DNA from: Chaetorhynchus papuensis
Lineage: Eukaryota > Chordata > Aves > Passeriformes > Rhipiduridae
Assembly: GCA_013396525.1 (NCBI GenBank)
Contig: VWYX01000690.1
Span: forward strand, 241,614 to 305,613
Length of the DNA: 64,000 bases
Direction of reading: 5' to 3'
The notes below the pieces were generated by a model. The model was given only the letters and a program-made list of their open reading frames with translations. It was not told where the DNA came from and did not search any database. This document shows positions 11,216 through 22,690 of the stretch, piece by piece. Positions within the stretch are counted from its first letter, which is position 1; each line of letters opens with the position of its first letter. A program made the translations under genes and the position numbers.

Positions 11216-11237
11216 GGAGCCGGGAGAGTGGGAGTGG
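9743..11237 (-). CDS. CAPN15: CAPN15 first canonical coding exon (zinc-finger exon)
   Basis: The exon is 1495 bases: 22 bases before the ATG, then 1473 coding bases (residues 1-491). Acceptor is cttctctcttgcag before 11237; donor is GAG|gtgagt. Six RanBP2-type fingers (W-x-C-x2-C-x10-C-x2-C) lie at residues 7-26, 48-67, 128-147, 293-312, 343-362 and 424-443. A further Cys cluster lies at 383-396. Family knowledge: such fingers bind ubiquitin or RNA. Low-complexity Ser/Glu and Pro-rich linkers join them. The exon ends with RRESMHVEKRRQTDEGEAKA and TFCRE, conserved in the family. The 22 bases upstream of the ATG are themselves open in the coding frame. Confidence 0.97.
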
Positions 11238-12109
11238 CTGCAAGAGAGAAGACACAGCGTGAAGCCACCGGTACGCAGAGGTACCACGTGTTTCCTGGGC
11301 TGGCATGGCCAGGACCTTGCTTCCAGGAAGGCAACAACCATCAATCCAGTCACTGCTCTCCAGGCAATTGCTCCTCTGGCACTGACAAATTCTCCGAGTG
11401 CACGGCAATGCATTGGCTCCCATCCAAAATGCTCCAGGAAGGGCAAAAGGAGCAGCCCCAGCACCCACTAACCCCATTCTCACAGTGGGGTTGTGCCCTG
11501 GTGAGCAAACACACCATCTCTGTGCCCAACCCTGGCAACTCTGTGTGTCTGCAGGTTGTTTGGAGCTCTCTGGAGGAGCTGACACCCTGCTCTGCCTTCT
11601 TGCTGTTCCAGCACCAATTCTTTCCTCCTCTATTCCACCCCACCTCTGTCTCACTTTCTGTTCCTGTCTCCCTCCTCTCCTTTCAGTTCCACACCACTTA
11701 TCCACACTGGGATAACTGTGTTATCCCACACCAGACACCACCAAGGAAGGCAGGTTTTGGTGTGCAGAGGTGCTTCTACCTGGCTGTACATTTTGGGGCC
11801 AGAAGCCTGGCCCAGCCAGCCTGGGAGCAGTAGCTCCATGGTGCACCAGTGCCAGGACAGCTCACCAGCAGCATCCCAGCTCAGCAAAGAGGGGTACCAT
11901 GTCCCAGCTTCAGTTGCTTCCCCACTTATCTGTGAAGCAGAGAGGCCATAATGTCCTTCTGGCTGCACCAGCTCTTGGTTTCAACCTCCAGTGCTGCCTG
12001 GGAATGTCTGAAACCCTGATGGGAGAATGGGTCCAATACACACCAGAATCACCTTGTCCCAGGGCAGGAGGTCACAGTTACGTTTTCTAGGCAGGTTCAA
12101 TTTCCAGAA

Positions 12110-12131
12110 AGTGCAGCAGCAGCAGCAGCAG
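12110..12131. repeat. (CAG)n trinucleotide run
   Basis: About six tandem CAG units lie inside the long intron. A similar CAG run occurs near 43825-43840. Neither is in coding sequence. Confidence 0.7.
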
Positions 12132-15100
12132 CTCCACTGACCACGGCAATCCCGGGGTTGCAGGGAGCAGCCTTCCCCCAGTGTAGCCCTCCTGGAGCTT
12201 TCAGGATGCCATGTGTGCACTCACACTGAGAACAAATCCCAGCCCTGCATGGTGCCCTTTGTCCCCTGGTCGGGGTCATTTCCTGCAGCTTGGAGCAAAG
12301 GTGGGGCTAAAGCAGAGTTTTCTGCTTCCTCCTCCTTCACACAAGGACAAACCAGCTCTCCCTCAGGTAAACGTGCACCAGGAGCCCAGAGCCCTCCCTC
12401 CATGCACTCCTGCTCCCAGATAAAATGGCCAAGTCTTAAACCCAATCTTGAACCCAAGCTCCAGGTCGGCTGTGCCTCTCATCAGCAGAGCAGGCCCCTT
12501 CCAAGCCCTTCCACCCTGCTCTGCTTGCCTGAGACCACAGACAGGGTCAACTGTGCAGAAGAAGCCTCCAAGTCCATGCCATGCCCCCAGCTCTTCCCAA
12601 GAACAGCAAAGTCAGACCTCCAGAGACCAAGAGCAGCCTAAGTCTTGGGAGCTGCACCTCAGTGGGCTCACCACTGGCTCCCTCTCCAGCGTCCCTTCAA
12701 CAACCAAGTTCAACCACCACACCGTCTGGAACAAAGGCAAGGAGGGTGTTTAATTCCATAAAGGGCAGGCACAGACAGCTCCGAGATGCCGGTGCAGCCT
12801 GTGGAAGGAACCGGGTCCTGGCTGGTCTCCAGAATCCCAAGCAGCAGCACCTGCACACGCAGCTTCCCAAGGCTCTGAGCAGACTGCAATGCAGCAGCGG
12901 GGTCTGGAGGGGCAGAGGATGCAGCCAGAACCCCCCTGGGGAGGAGAGAAGTGACCCTTCCTTTGGCTGGTACATGAGAAACTCTCCTGGGAACACCCAG
13001 CAGCAGCAGCAATCCCACCACATTTCCACAGCATGCTCCACGGCCACTGAAGAGCAGCTCCACCTCACAGAGATCAGACATAACCTTCAACTCCCTTCTT
13101 AAATCAAACATTTCTCTAAATAAAGCCTGAAATCAAGAAATCCATTTTATTGCAAGAGAGAGTTTGAAAATTCATTCTGGTTCATATACGGTGCCTGCAT
13201 CGTTTGAACTCTGCAAGGTGTTTATTTACTGGAGTTATTCCCAGCTAAGAGAAATATAAACATTGATTTTTCTGCCTCAAGTCCTACAGCTGGGAGCCAC
13301 TGTGCATCCCTCTCCCCTGCAGCAGCACCACGTCCACAACATCTGAAAGGGAGATCATTCCTCGAGCAGAGGAGGGGAAGGAGCTGCTGCCCGGCTCTGG
13401 CAGCAAACGGGGCCATGAAGGGCACCGCCATCCTGTCACATCCATCTGTCTTACTGGGTGAGGTTCATCAGACCACAGGCATCAGCAAAAGGCAGGGGAA
13501 GGCTGTCAGCAACCTGTGCCATCCACCTCCATCCTCCTGCAGCGTTCCACGCTGTTACTCAGTGTACACCGTGCAGGAGAGCACCGGCTCCAAAAAATCC
13601 ACCCCGAAATGCGGATGTCGCAGTGCTTGCTGTGGATTGGGACATCCAGCCACCAACCTTCCTGCTGCACATCCCTCACACCCCCATGGTCCAACCCAGC
13701 AGGCAAAGGCTTCTAGCAATGCCACCACGGGACCGTGGAAGGAATATCCCTGTCCCTTCCCAAAGAGAAGAGAAACCCAGGGTAACCTAAAAGACAGAAG
13801 TACCACACGAGGGGACATTGGGATGAGCCCCATCACCAGACCTGCTTGATGTGGCATCAGCAACAAGCTGCAGGCTCAGGGAAGGCAGCACCATTTCACT
13901 TGGCTGGGTGGGAGATCCAGGCTCCAGGGAGGTGGAAGCCAGGACACTGCAGTGTGGCTGGACTGGCCATGGAGAGCTGTGACATTCTCTGGTCACACTG
14001 TCCCCCTCCTGGTCCCATCTTCTCACCCCATGCCACAGGAGTTGGCCCCTAACACTGTCCAACTGCTGCTAGAATTTCCACCTACTTGACTTTCTTGGGA
14101 AAACCAAAAAGCCTTCCAGAAGGGCCATCAGCTCTTCTCTCAAAGGTCCTGCAGTGGCTGGGCCACCAGTGTGACAAGCTTTGGCAGGAGACTTCCCTGC
14201 CTGCTGTTGCACATTGTGGTGCCCAGCAGCCGCATGGTTTTCCCTGGAAGCGAGTGGGAGATGCACAGAAAGGGGAGAGAACATGGGACATGAACCTTCA
14301 GCTGTGCCCCACAATGCCGGGTTCCCAGCCATCCTCAGCCTTGGCAGCAGGCAGGACACCAGCCTGCAGCCTGCCTTCCCCACACCCCTGCCTAGGACTG
14401 ATGGACAATTCCAGACCCTGCCTGGAATGGAATGAAATTTAGGGTCCAAAGATCCCAGAGGGCACCAGGCTGGAACCTGCCTTTACATGGTCCAAGGCAC
14501 ACCCAGAACGTGGTGGGTTGTGGCAGCAGCCTCTGCCCCCCAGCAACAACTTCCTCCCAAAACTGAACGAGCTGAAGGAGAAATCCATCCTCAGCCTGTC
14601 CAAGCTCCACAATTCTCCTTAAACAGCCTGGCTGGCTCCTTTCCCAGCAGGCAACAAGGCTGTGTGAGGAAGTAGGGTTATCTCCAGCACCTATTCACCA
14701 GGCCCATCTGCTGTGTGTTAACACAGTCACTCTCCAGCCCCAGCAAACACAACTGAGATAAACATCGCCTGCCACCTTCCCGTGGGAGAGGAGCTCCTCC
14801 GAAACCTGGGACCTGGCAGCCACCCACCCACGGCAGGGCTTTCCTGGGGGACGCTTCTCAGACAGCACGGTGACGCAGGTGCTCCGCTCCGCAGCCCGGC
14901 ACCACGGAGCTGCTGGAGGCTCTTTTGGGGTGCACACAAGAAGGGCAGCTCGGGGTGCAAGGAAAGGGTAACAGGGTACAGCCCCACACCTCCAGCAGCA
15001 TGGAAGGGGCTGGATCCGCATGGCAGTGCTTCCCACCGCAGCAGCTCTCCCCAACCAAGGAGGAGACATCAGCTGGCAGGAGGCACCACCACGTTGGCAG

Positions 15101-17214
15101 GAGTGCCCCTACCTTGGCAATCACAGCAGTGTAATTATCATGCTTAAAAAATAATATAGAAGGTATTCAAACAAGCAGGCAGCTTTCAGCACACTGATCA
15201 GGTCCCAGGGAACCTCACTGCTCCAGGGATTAAGAAGGTTCCAGCTGGTCACCTTCCAAAACCACTTCAGGACATTGATATCCCCGCCCCGGGCTCCGCT
15301 GAGCGATGAGTTTGCTGAGCCCTGCGTGTCCAGCTGCTGCAGAGCCCTGGCTCCTACACAGCCATCGAACTGGCCAGGGGTGGCCACCACCTTTGGGTGC
15401 CATCTGGGACTCAAGAGTTCTCTGAAGCAGGGCAAAACAGGAAGGAACAAGGCAGGGTAGGAAATCGGGAAGTGCCCAAAACCTGCAGTTTGCGTCTTTC
15501 CCGCTGGCAGGGAGCTGGTGGAGTGCCAGGGCTGTGTGATGAGCAGCTGAGCTCCAGGGCAGGAGATGGCACCCAGCCCTGGGCAGAAGCACCCTGGACT
15601 GCCAGAGAATGGCTCGAGGTGACCTGGGCACTGGAGTGAGAGATCCCAGGGCTCTGCTGCAGAGCCCACACTGGCAACAGGATTAGAGGAGCTTGTGTCA
15701 ATCACACACAGCAACACAATCAGGCTGTTTCTCTAAATAAAACTCCTCCAGAGCAGCTAAAGCCTTAAAACTCACGGCTTCGTTTCTCTCCCGCAGTAAA
15801 TAAACAAATAAATAAAAATCAATTGTTCTAGTCAGCAACACAAACCCTGAGCTCTCTGACACACAATGCATCCCAGCAAAATCCTGACGGACAAATACAA
15901 GAAAAAGCACTAGAATTTTGTGGAAGAAAAGAAAAATTACCAAAAAACCCTAAACAAATCCTGCCTCAATGTCTGTGAGCTGTGAATCCCTTCCCCTCAA
16001 CCCCATGCTTTCTATTTAATATTTCCCATTTAATTTTCTTTCAGTAGCACCGCAGATCCTGACCTAAGAGAGGACTGCTGAGCCTTCTCCCACACGGACC
16101 TACCACATCTCCAGAGCCAGCAGGAGCAGAAGGCACCTGTGCCCACCAGGAAGGGGTGCAGGAGGTCAGGAACCACTCGGAATCCCTCTGGCAGTGCACT
16201 GTTAGGAGCACACGTGGGTTGGGAGCATGAAGCCCAGGCGAGGAGATGCTGTTGGCTGAGCTGACTCACTCTTGCAGAGCCAGGCAAGGGCTGGGAGGCT
16301 GGACCTGGAAGGTTGCAGCAGATATACTGGCAGAGCAACACAGAAACACTGGGAGCTGGGACTTTCCACTTGGTACAAGTTTCTGTAGGAGCATCAGCGG
16401 AGACAAACAGTCTCTGATTCACACTTCTGAACCCCCCAGGCTATAAAGTAAAGTGTCGCCAGCTCTGTGCTGGCATCATCCAAACAGGGCAGGTTGCATA
16501 AGTACTCCCAAATCCTGCCTCCAAAGTGAAACAAGAAAATAAAACAGGCTTTAACACCAGTGACCTTCACCCCATCCTTCCAGGACCCTTCCAACTCAGG
16601 ATATTCTATCTTGGAGAGACACGGACAAAAATAAAGCACCAGAAGGGACCTGTCCCTTTTCTCCCAGATCTGCTGAGCAAGGGCAGAGACAGCAAAGAGA
16701 TCCTCCCCTAACTCAGCCACGCTCTCCTGGAGCACCATATCAAAGTGACCAAGTCAGGCAGTGCCAGGTGGTGCCACTGCAATGGCACAAACATTTCCAA
16801 AAACCAGGGGCTGCCCCTCTCCACGTGTGTGCAAAAGCAGCACCCCCCTTCCACAAGAGCGAGCACGGAGGATCCCAGGATAACCCTGGTCAGAAGACAC
16901 CTCACAGGGGATCTCCAGACCAAACTCCTGCTTCAGGCTGAATCTCTTAAAGAGATTGCAGCAGCTTTAGACAGTCTGGTTTTGAAGACCTCCAAGCATG
17001 GAGACCACACAACCTCTCTGGGCAGCAACCTCAACTGACTGTCCTTGGGCAGAAATGCTTCTCCTTATAGCCAGTCTGATACCCTCCTGTTTCATCCTAT
17101 GTTGTTTCCTGCCCTCCCACCTCGTGCTGCTGTGAAGAGCCTGGCTCTGACCTCTGGATGATGAGTCTGTAGGTATTCGTAGAGCTCCTTCAATGCTTTC
17201 TCTCCAGCTGGAAT

Positions 17215-17700
17215 TAATCATGGAATCATGGAATAGTCTGAGTTGGAAGGGACCTTAAAGCTCATCCCGTTCCACCCCCTGCCACAGGCAGGGACACCTT
17301 CCACTGTCCCAGGCTGCTCCAAGCCCCAATGTCCAGCCTGGCCTTGGACACTGCCAGGGATCCAGGGGCAGCCACAGCTGCTCTGGGCACCCTGTGCCAG
17401 GGCCTGCCCACCCTCCCAGGGAACAATTCCTTCCCAATATCCCATCCAGCCCTGCCCTCTGGCACTGGGAAGCCATTCCCTGTGTCCTGTCCCTCCATCC
17501 CTTGTCCCCAGTCCCTCTCCAGCTCTCCTGGAGCCCCTTTAGGCCCCAGAAGGGGCTCTGAGGTATCCCTGGAGCCTTCTCTTCTCCAGGTGAGCACCCC
17601 CAGCTCTCCCAGCCTGGCTCCAGAGCAGAGGGGCTCCAGCCCTAAGTGATCAACTCAGTGGGCTCCTCTGGACTCACTCCAGCAAGGCAACATCTTTCTT
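17215..17700 (-). mobile_element. CR1 LINE fragment, probably young
   Basis: It starts with the reverse tail atcatggaatcatggaatag, then gagttggaagggacctt, and proceeds through a long well-kept 3' region (ccaggctgctccaagcccc, ctggagcccctttaggcc). It is on the minus strand. It is strikingly similar to the copy at 55924-56322, which suggests a recent subfamily. Confidence 0.9.
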
Positions 17701-18920
17701 GTGTTGAATTCTTGACTGAACCCAGCTCCCACACCCTCTCCTTGCAGGACTCACACTCCAGCAACCTGACCATCTTAGAGCCCCAACACCAAAATCAGCT
17801 CCAAAAAGGTCACCATTTTTTTCATGCAACCTCCGACACCAGGTATCTCCTTCAGCCAGGACCAGAGCTGGGGCCTTGCTCTGAGCTCCCTTTGTTCCTT
17901 CAGTTGGTGGAAGGGAACCACAACAACTACAACTACACAAATTCCTGCTTCTGTTGAAGCACTTGAGGAAATAAAGACTTCTTGATCCTGAAATATTAAT
18001 TTTTGGGCGTTCTGCAGCTTTATCATATATTTATATCTGCTCTCATTCTTTAGTGTCAATCCAGGACGAACTGTCAAGGAGTTCCCAGAAACACAGCTTA
18101 GGTTGGGGATGGAAAATCAGCCAAAGGACCAACCTGGTCCCCTTCCATGACAAACTCTCCTGTGGCCAGGACATCCCTTCTTTCTGGAGGTTCCCTCCTC
18201 CCAGCCCAGTATCAGCGCTCCTGACCATTCACTGGGGCAGGACAATCACATTTATGCAGAAAATGACATTTTCTACAAGTAATAACCTGCAATGAATCTA
18301 TTTGTCCTGTTTAATAATAAAGCAATGGTGGCAGGCGAAAATCCCTCATCAAAGCACAAGGGAGGGGAAAAAAAAGGTCTAATTCTGCAGCAGGAAACCA
18401 TGCAAGGCTGAGCACTTTAATGGGGCGATTAAAGACCCAGCAACACCACACAACCCTCCCTAGAAGGTGCCAAGAGGCTCAGACAGACATGAGGAGTTTC
18501 CCAAGCTGATGACGCGTTCCAGTCCCTGGGAATTTCTTGGTCTCATTGCACCAAACCTCCAGAGGGTTCTTGCACAGTTTCTATTTAGTTTCTCCTTTTC
18601 CCACACTGGACACAGCTCCGGCAGCTCAGATGTGCTCCGACAGCCAGGGAGAGAAGAGGCTGGGAGTTTTAATGAGAAGTTCCCAGGGGAAAGCTGAACT
18701 CTGCTAATGAGAGGTCTGAGAGAAAAAACACTGGCCCAGCTGTACAGAGTGCACTCAGCACAGGAGTTTTCTGGCAGCCAACAAAGCCACAGAACACACT
18801 CTCAAACTGCAGCTGTCCCTGCAATTTACTCTCTTGTCACCTCCCCAAAAACAGGGACTGCCTGTCAGATGTGAAGGGTGAGAGGAGACATCTTGCTGTG
18901 GGACAGACAAGAAAAGACTT

Positions 18921-19040
18921 CATAGAATCACAGAATGTCCTGAGCTGGAAGGGACCCATAAGGATCATCCAGTCCAACTCCTGGCCCTGCACAGGACACT
19001 CCAAAATCCCACCCTGTGCATCCCTGAGAGCGTTGGGCAA
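18921..19040 (-). mobile_element. CR1 LINE 3' tail fragment
   Basis: It has catagaatcacagaatgtcc, then ccagtccaactcctggccct, then gcacaggacactccaaaatc. This is a reverse-oriented CR1 tail of about 120 bases, the same subfamily as 3495-3668 in the opposite orientation. Confidence 0.85.
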
Positions 19041-22000
19041 TTCCAAGGCAATTCTCTGTAAATACAAGTGCTTGCAAGGGGTGCAAGTGGGACAGAGAAC
19101 ACACTCTATCCTCCACCAGCCATGAGGAGACACCAAGGAATGTGTTCAGAGTGTGGTGAGAAACAGGAGGAGCGCAGAAGCACAGCTGGGACAGGAGCAC
19201 CCTGAAAGCTCCCGTGACACACACCAAAGTCTGGCTTTGATGGAGAAGGGAAGCTGAGGAGACTGTCATCGCTTGCAGAGTCCTCTCCATGGCTGAAATC
19301 CCTGGGTTTTGTTCAGGAAAAGGGAGGGAAGGGGCAGAGTCTTTGAAGGGATCTGCCCATCTGAAGTTCCTGGAGCTGCTGCAGGAATGCCAAGTGACAC
19401 ACAGCCGGGAGGAGCGTGCCTCACGCTGGCTGCCCTCCGAGCCTGGGGACACATGGGGAGCGTTACCCTAAACCAATGGACAAGAGACAAAAGACTTTCA
19501 TCATTCTTCATCAAAGCAGAATCAGAATCTGGAAGGCTTGTCTTGTGAGAAAAACAGGCTGTGCATGATTAGTCTTTAATACACCTTAATTGCTGCAGTG
19601 TTGTAAGAAATGAGCTCTCAGAAGAAAACCAGTTTGGCTGGCAGAGCACAGGCACGCTGGGACAAGACCATTCCCAAAGGCTCCTTGGCTAATGAGCAGG
19701 TTTCCCATATGTCTGCCAGGGCAACAATAACAGCCCCTGGGGATACAAAAGGAGGAGACAGACTGAGTATTTCAAGGAGGTCAGCAAAGTCCAAGTTCTA
19801 ACTTTGCTCGGAAGTTTTGCAAGCTCTGGATTCACGAGCTTTTGATGAGGTCTCTCACCCTAAAGCAGCACCTCCTGCACCTGTCCAAGGTTAGTGAAAT
19901 GCAGGGCCCAGAGATGGCCAACAGCAATGTGACTTCTTCAAAACCCAGGATGGAGGCACTCTGTAGCACGGGATCATCATGGGAATGGCTTCGGAGCAGC
20001 AAGGCTGGCAGGAGAACGGCCCAGGAAGGTCCCTCTGGAGCCCCAGCCCTGGAGACAGCCACCAGCACAGCCTCAGCTCCTCCCAAGCTGCACTATTAAG
20101 ATCAATTCCAGCCTGTTGCTATAATTAATAACCTCATCTTGCCTCCCTGCATGCAAGCAGGGCAAATTTCTGCAGTTGCAATCACACTTTACTTCAAAGA
20201 ATCCAATTTAGCACAGCGCTACTGCTGCCATCGTTCCTCTTACTCAATGACTTTATTTACCTTTTCTGTACCTGATTTCCCCTGTCCTTTGTGTGCCTGG
20301 GGAAATTAAAAGCAAAAAATACCGAGCTCCATTTGCACCCAAATATTATAGCAGAGGAGGAAATTTGTGTCCTTAACTCAGGCCAGCACCGTACCGTGGC
20401 CATTAACACATTGATTTGGCTCGAGGAGGCGATGAACTGAACAGCCTTGCTTTGACTACACAACACTGACTTGGACCAAAATCTACATATATTGGATATT
20501 TGAACCCTCTCAAGAGCAAATACAGAAAGGAGGTACAGCAGTTTTACAGGGGTTTGTCACAGTGGTGTGAAATCGGTGTAACTCAGGTGTAGAAAGCACA
20601 AAGGGCCTCTGGTTCTACCAAAACATCTGTGAGTGCTTCAGCATGCCTGCAGCTCCCAAAAAAGCTGCTTTTTCAGGGGAAAAAAGCCCACAGTCTTCCA
20701 GCAAATGCAACACAAGAATTCAACAATTTTATGGGTTTTTGCCAATAAAAGGCCTGAATCCTAGAAGACTGATGGCCCCAAGTTCTGTTGGATGCTTGTA
20801 GCTTCAGCTTCTTGCACACTTGGAGCAAGAAAACACTTCAAGAAATGTAGTTTTGCTCTTTAGAAAGCCTGGTAAAAACTGGATCAGCTACCCTGTATGG
20901 TTTTTATAAAAACACTCCATCTGTGGTCCGAGCAGAAAGTTTTCCACGTAAAATAAAAGTTGTCCAGGAAAATTCATGAGCACCTAAAACAGAGGGAGCA
21001 CTAAACATGTGAGCAGGTCACATCACATAGGGATGGGAACACAGATCTCCAAGCCTCCCCTGACATTAGGACAGTGTAAGATGTACAGAAATCAGGGAAT
21101 ATCAAGAACAGCAGGGAGAGGATTTGTGAGCAATGCAGCAGCTCGAGGACTAGCGAGATGCTGGGGAGGAACAGCTGGGAAGATGATGTTCTTTAATACT
21201 ACTGCTACACTAATTCATTTCAAATCATGGCAGGTTTTAATTTAAAAACCCAACAGAATCTTGAGTAGGAAAAGTGGGAGGGACGGCCAGAAGAGCTCAG
21301 AATGGAAGGATTTCAGATGAAAGGCGGGAGGGAATGGAGTAGAGGACATCTCTGGATGTCTCATGCCTGGAGAGCGAGGCATGAGACAGGTTTGAGGAGC
21401 TGCAGGTGATGCTCTGTGAGCAGCTCCACACCCCCACCTCACTCTCACAGCCAGCACCACCAGCTCAGCTCCAGAACACCACCCTGTACCTTCAGAGAGT
21501 AAATTAAATCCCTTCTTCCCAGCATGAGAAGGAAGTTCAAAGCCACTCGCTGTCTGAGGCCTGTGCTGCTGGGGGATGCCACACGAGGGTGGAGGTGGCT
21601 GCCTGCCCCTCACGTGGCCCCACAGGGGTTCTGGGGTGCTGGGAGCTATCGTGGCACAGGCACAGCCACAGGGAAGGAGGTGGGAGGACACTGCCAAGCC
21701 CCTCTCTCCTCATGTCCCACCAGTTCCCAGCCCTACATCGGGCAGGCTGCTATTTGCTTCTTTTGCCCTAAATTCTCCCTGATTAAATAAATCAAGGCAT
21801 AGCTCCAAGGTGCAATTAAGATAAAAACCAACAGTAATAAGAGTCTGATACCATTCAGGATGGAGGGAGAGAGAAAGACTCGTGTTTTCCATGAGGCCTG
21901 AGATTAAGGAGAGCGGGGCTGCAGCCTGGCAGGGGGAAGCAGAGCCCCCAGCTTCCTCTTCCTCCTCTCCTATGGCTTTAACTCAGCCACCATCCCAGTT

Positions 22001-22672
22001 CCTGGCAGAGCTGCTGCCGGGAGCTCTTCCTGCAAACGAGGGAAGCTCTCAGGCCCAGCTCTGCAGTGGCACTGTCCCACGCCAGAGCAGGCAGTGCCCT
22101 TCCTGTGGCTGCCAGCGACACTGGGACACCCCGGACAGGAGCAGCCCGGAGAGCTGGAAGGCAGCAGGGCACTGTGCTCCATGGCCAGCAGCTGTCAGGC
22201 TCCTCAGGATGATTAACAGGCCTTAATGAAGAGCTAAGCCAGTCCTGGGCCTCAGGAAAGCAGCTCATGCTTAATATCTCAGCCAACAAGCTTTGCACTG
22301 ATCTGCAGAGAGAAAGAAAGACTGCCAGGGGACAGAGGGAGAGAGGAACTCTGGCAGCTCCTGGCATCCCTGGCGTTCAGTGTGTGGTCAGGGCACAGTA
22401 ATGAAACCACTGCAGCCACGCTACAAACATCACCTGGCAGTGAGGGAAAGGCGAGGACGGAGGTTCCCCCCAGAGCCACTGCCACCAGCAGCACTCCCTG
22501 TACCTGTCCACATGCCTGGGCACATCACCGTCCCCTTTGGTGACAGAAGGTCAGAAGGCAGAGGGCAAACCTGAACGTCCCCTCTCCTACATCAGAAACC
22601 CTGTCCAAAGAACATGGATCCCAGCAGATTTTGGTGCACAGAGTCCCAGCTGAACTGGGTACTGCAGTTTGT

Positions 22673-22690
22673 ACACACACACACACTCCA
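22673..22690. repeat. (CA)n microsatellite
   Basis: A run of about seven CA units lies within intronic sequence. Confidence 0.7.

Noticed and set aside
9545..11464. A 639-codon minus-strand open frame taken as one exon
   Set aside because: Only 9743-11215 is CAPN15 coding sequence. The left end reads past a clear gtgagt donor into the intron, and the right end reads upstream of a clear acceptor.
9699..11471. A 590-codon plus-strand open frame
   Set aside because: It is the antisense shadow of the GC-rich CAPN15 zinc-finger exon and has no domain of its own.
17262..17597. Minus-strand frames of about 110 codons at 17262-17597 and 55963-56301
   Set aside because: They lie wholly inside CR1 3' regions, which is why both loci give near-identical peptides.
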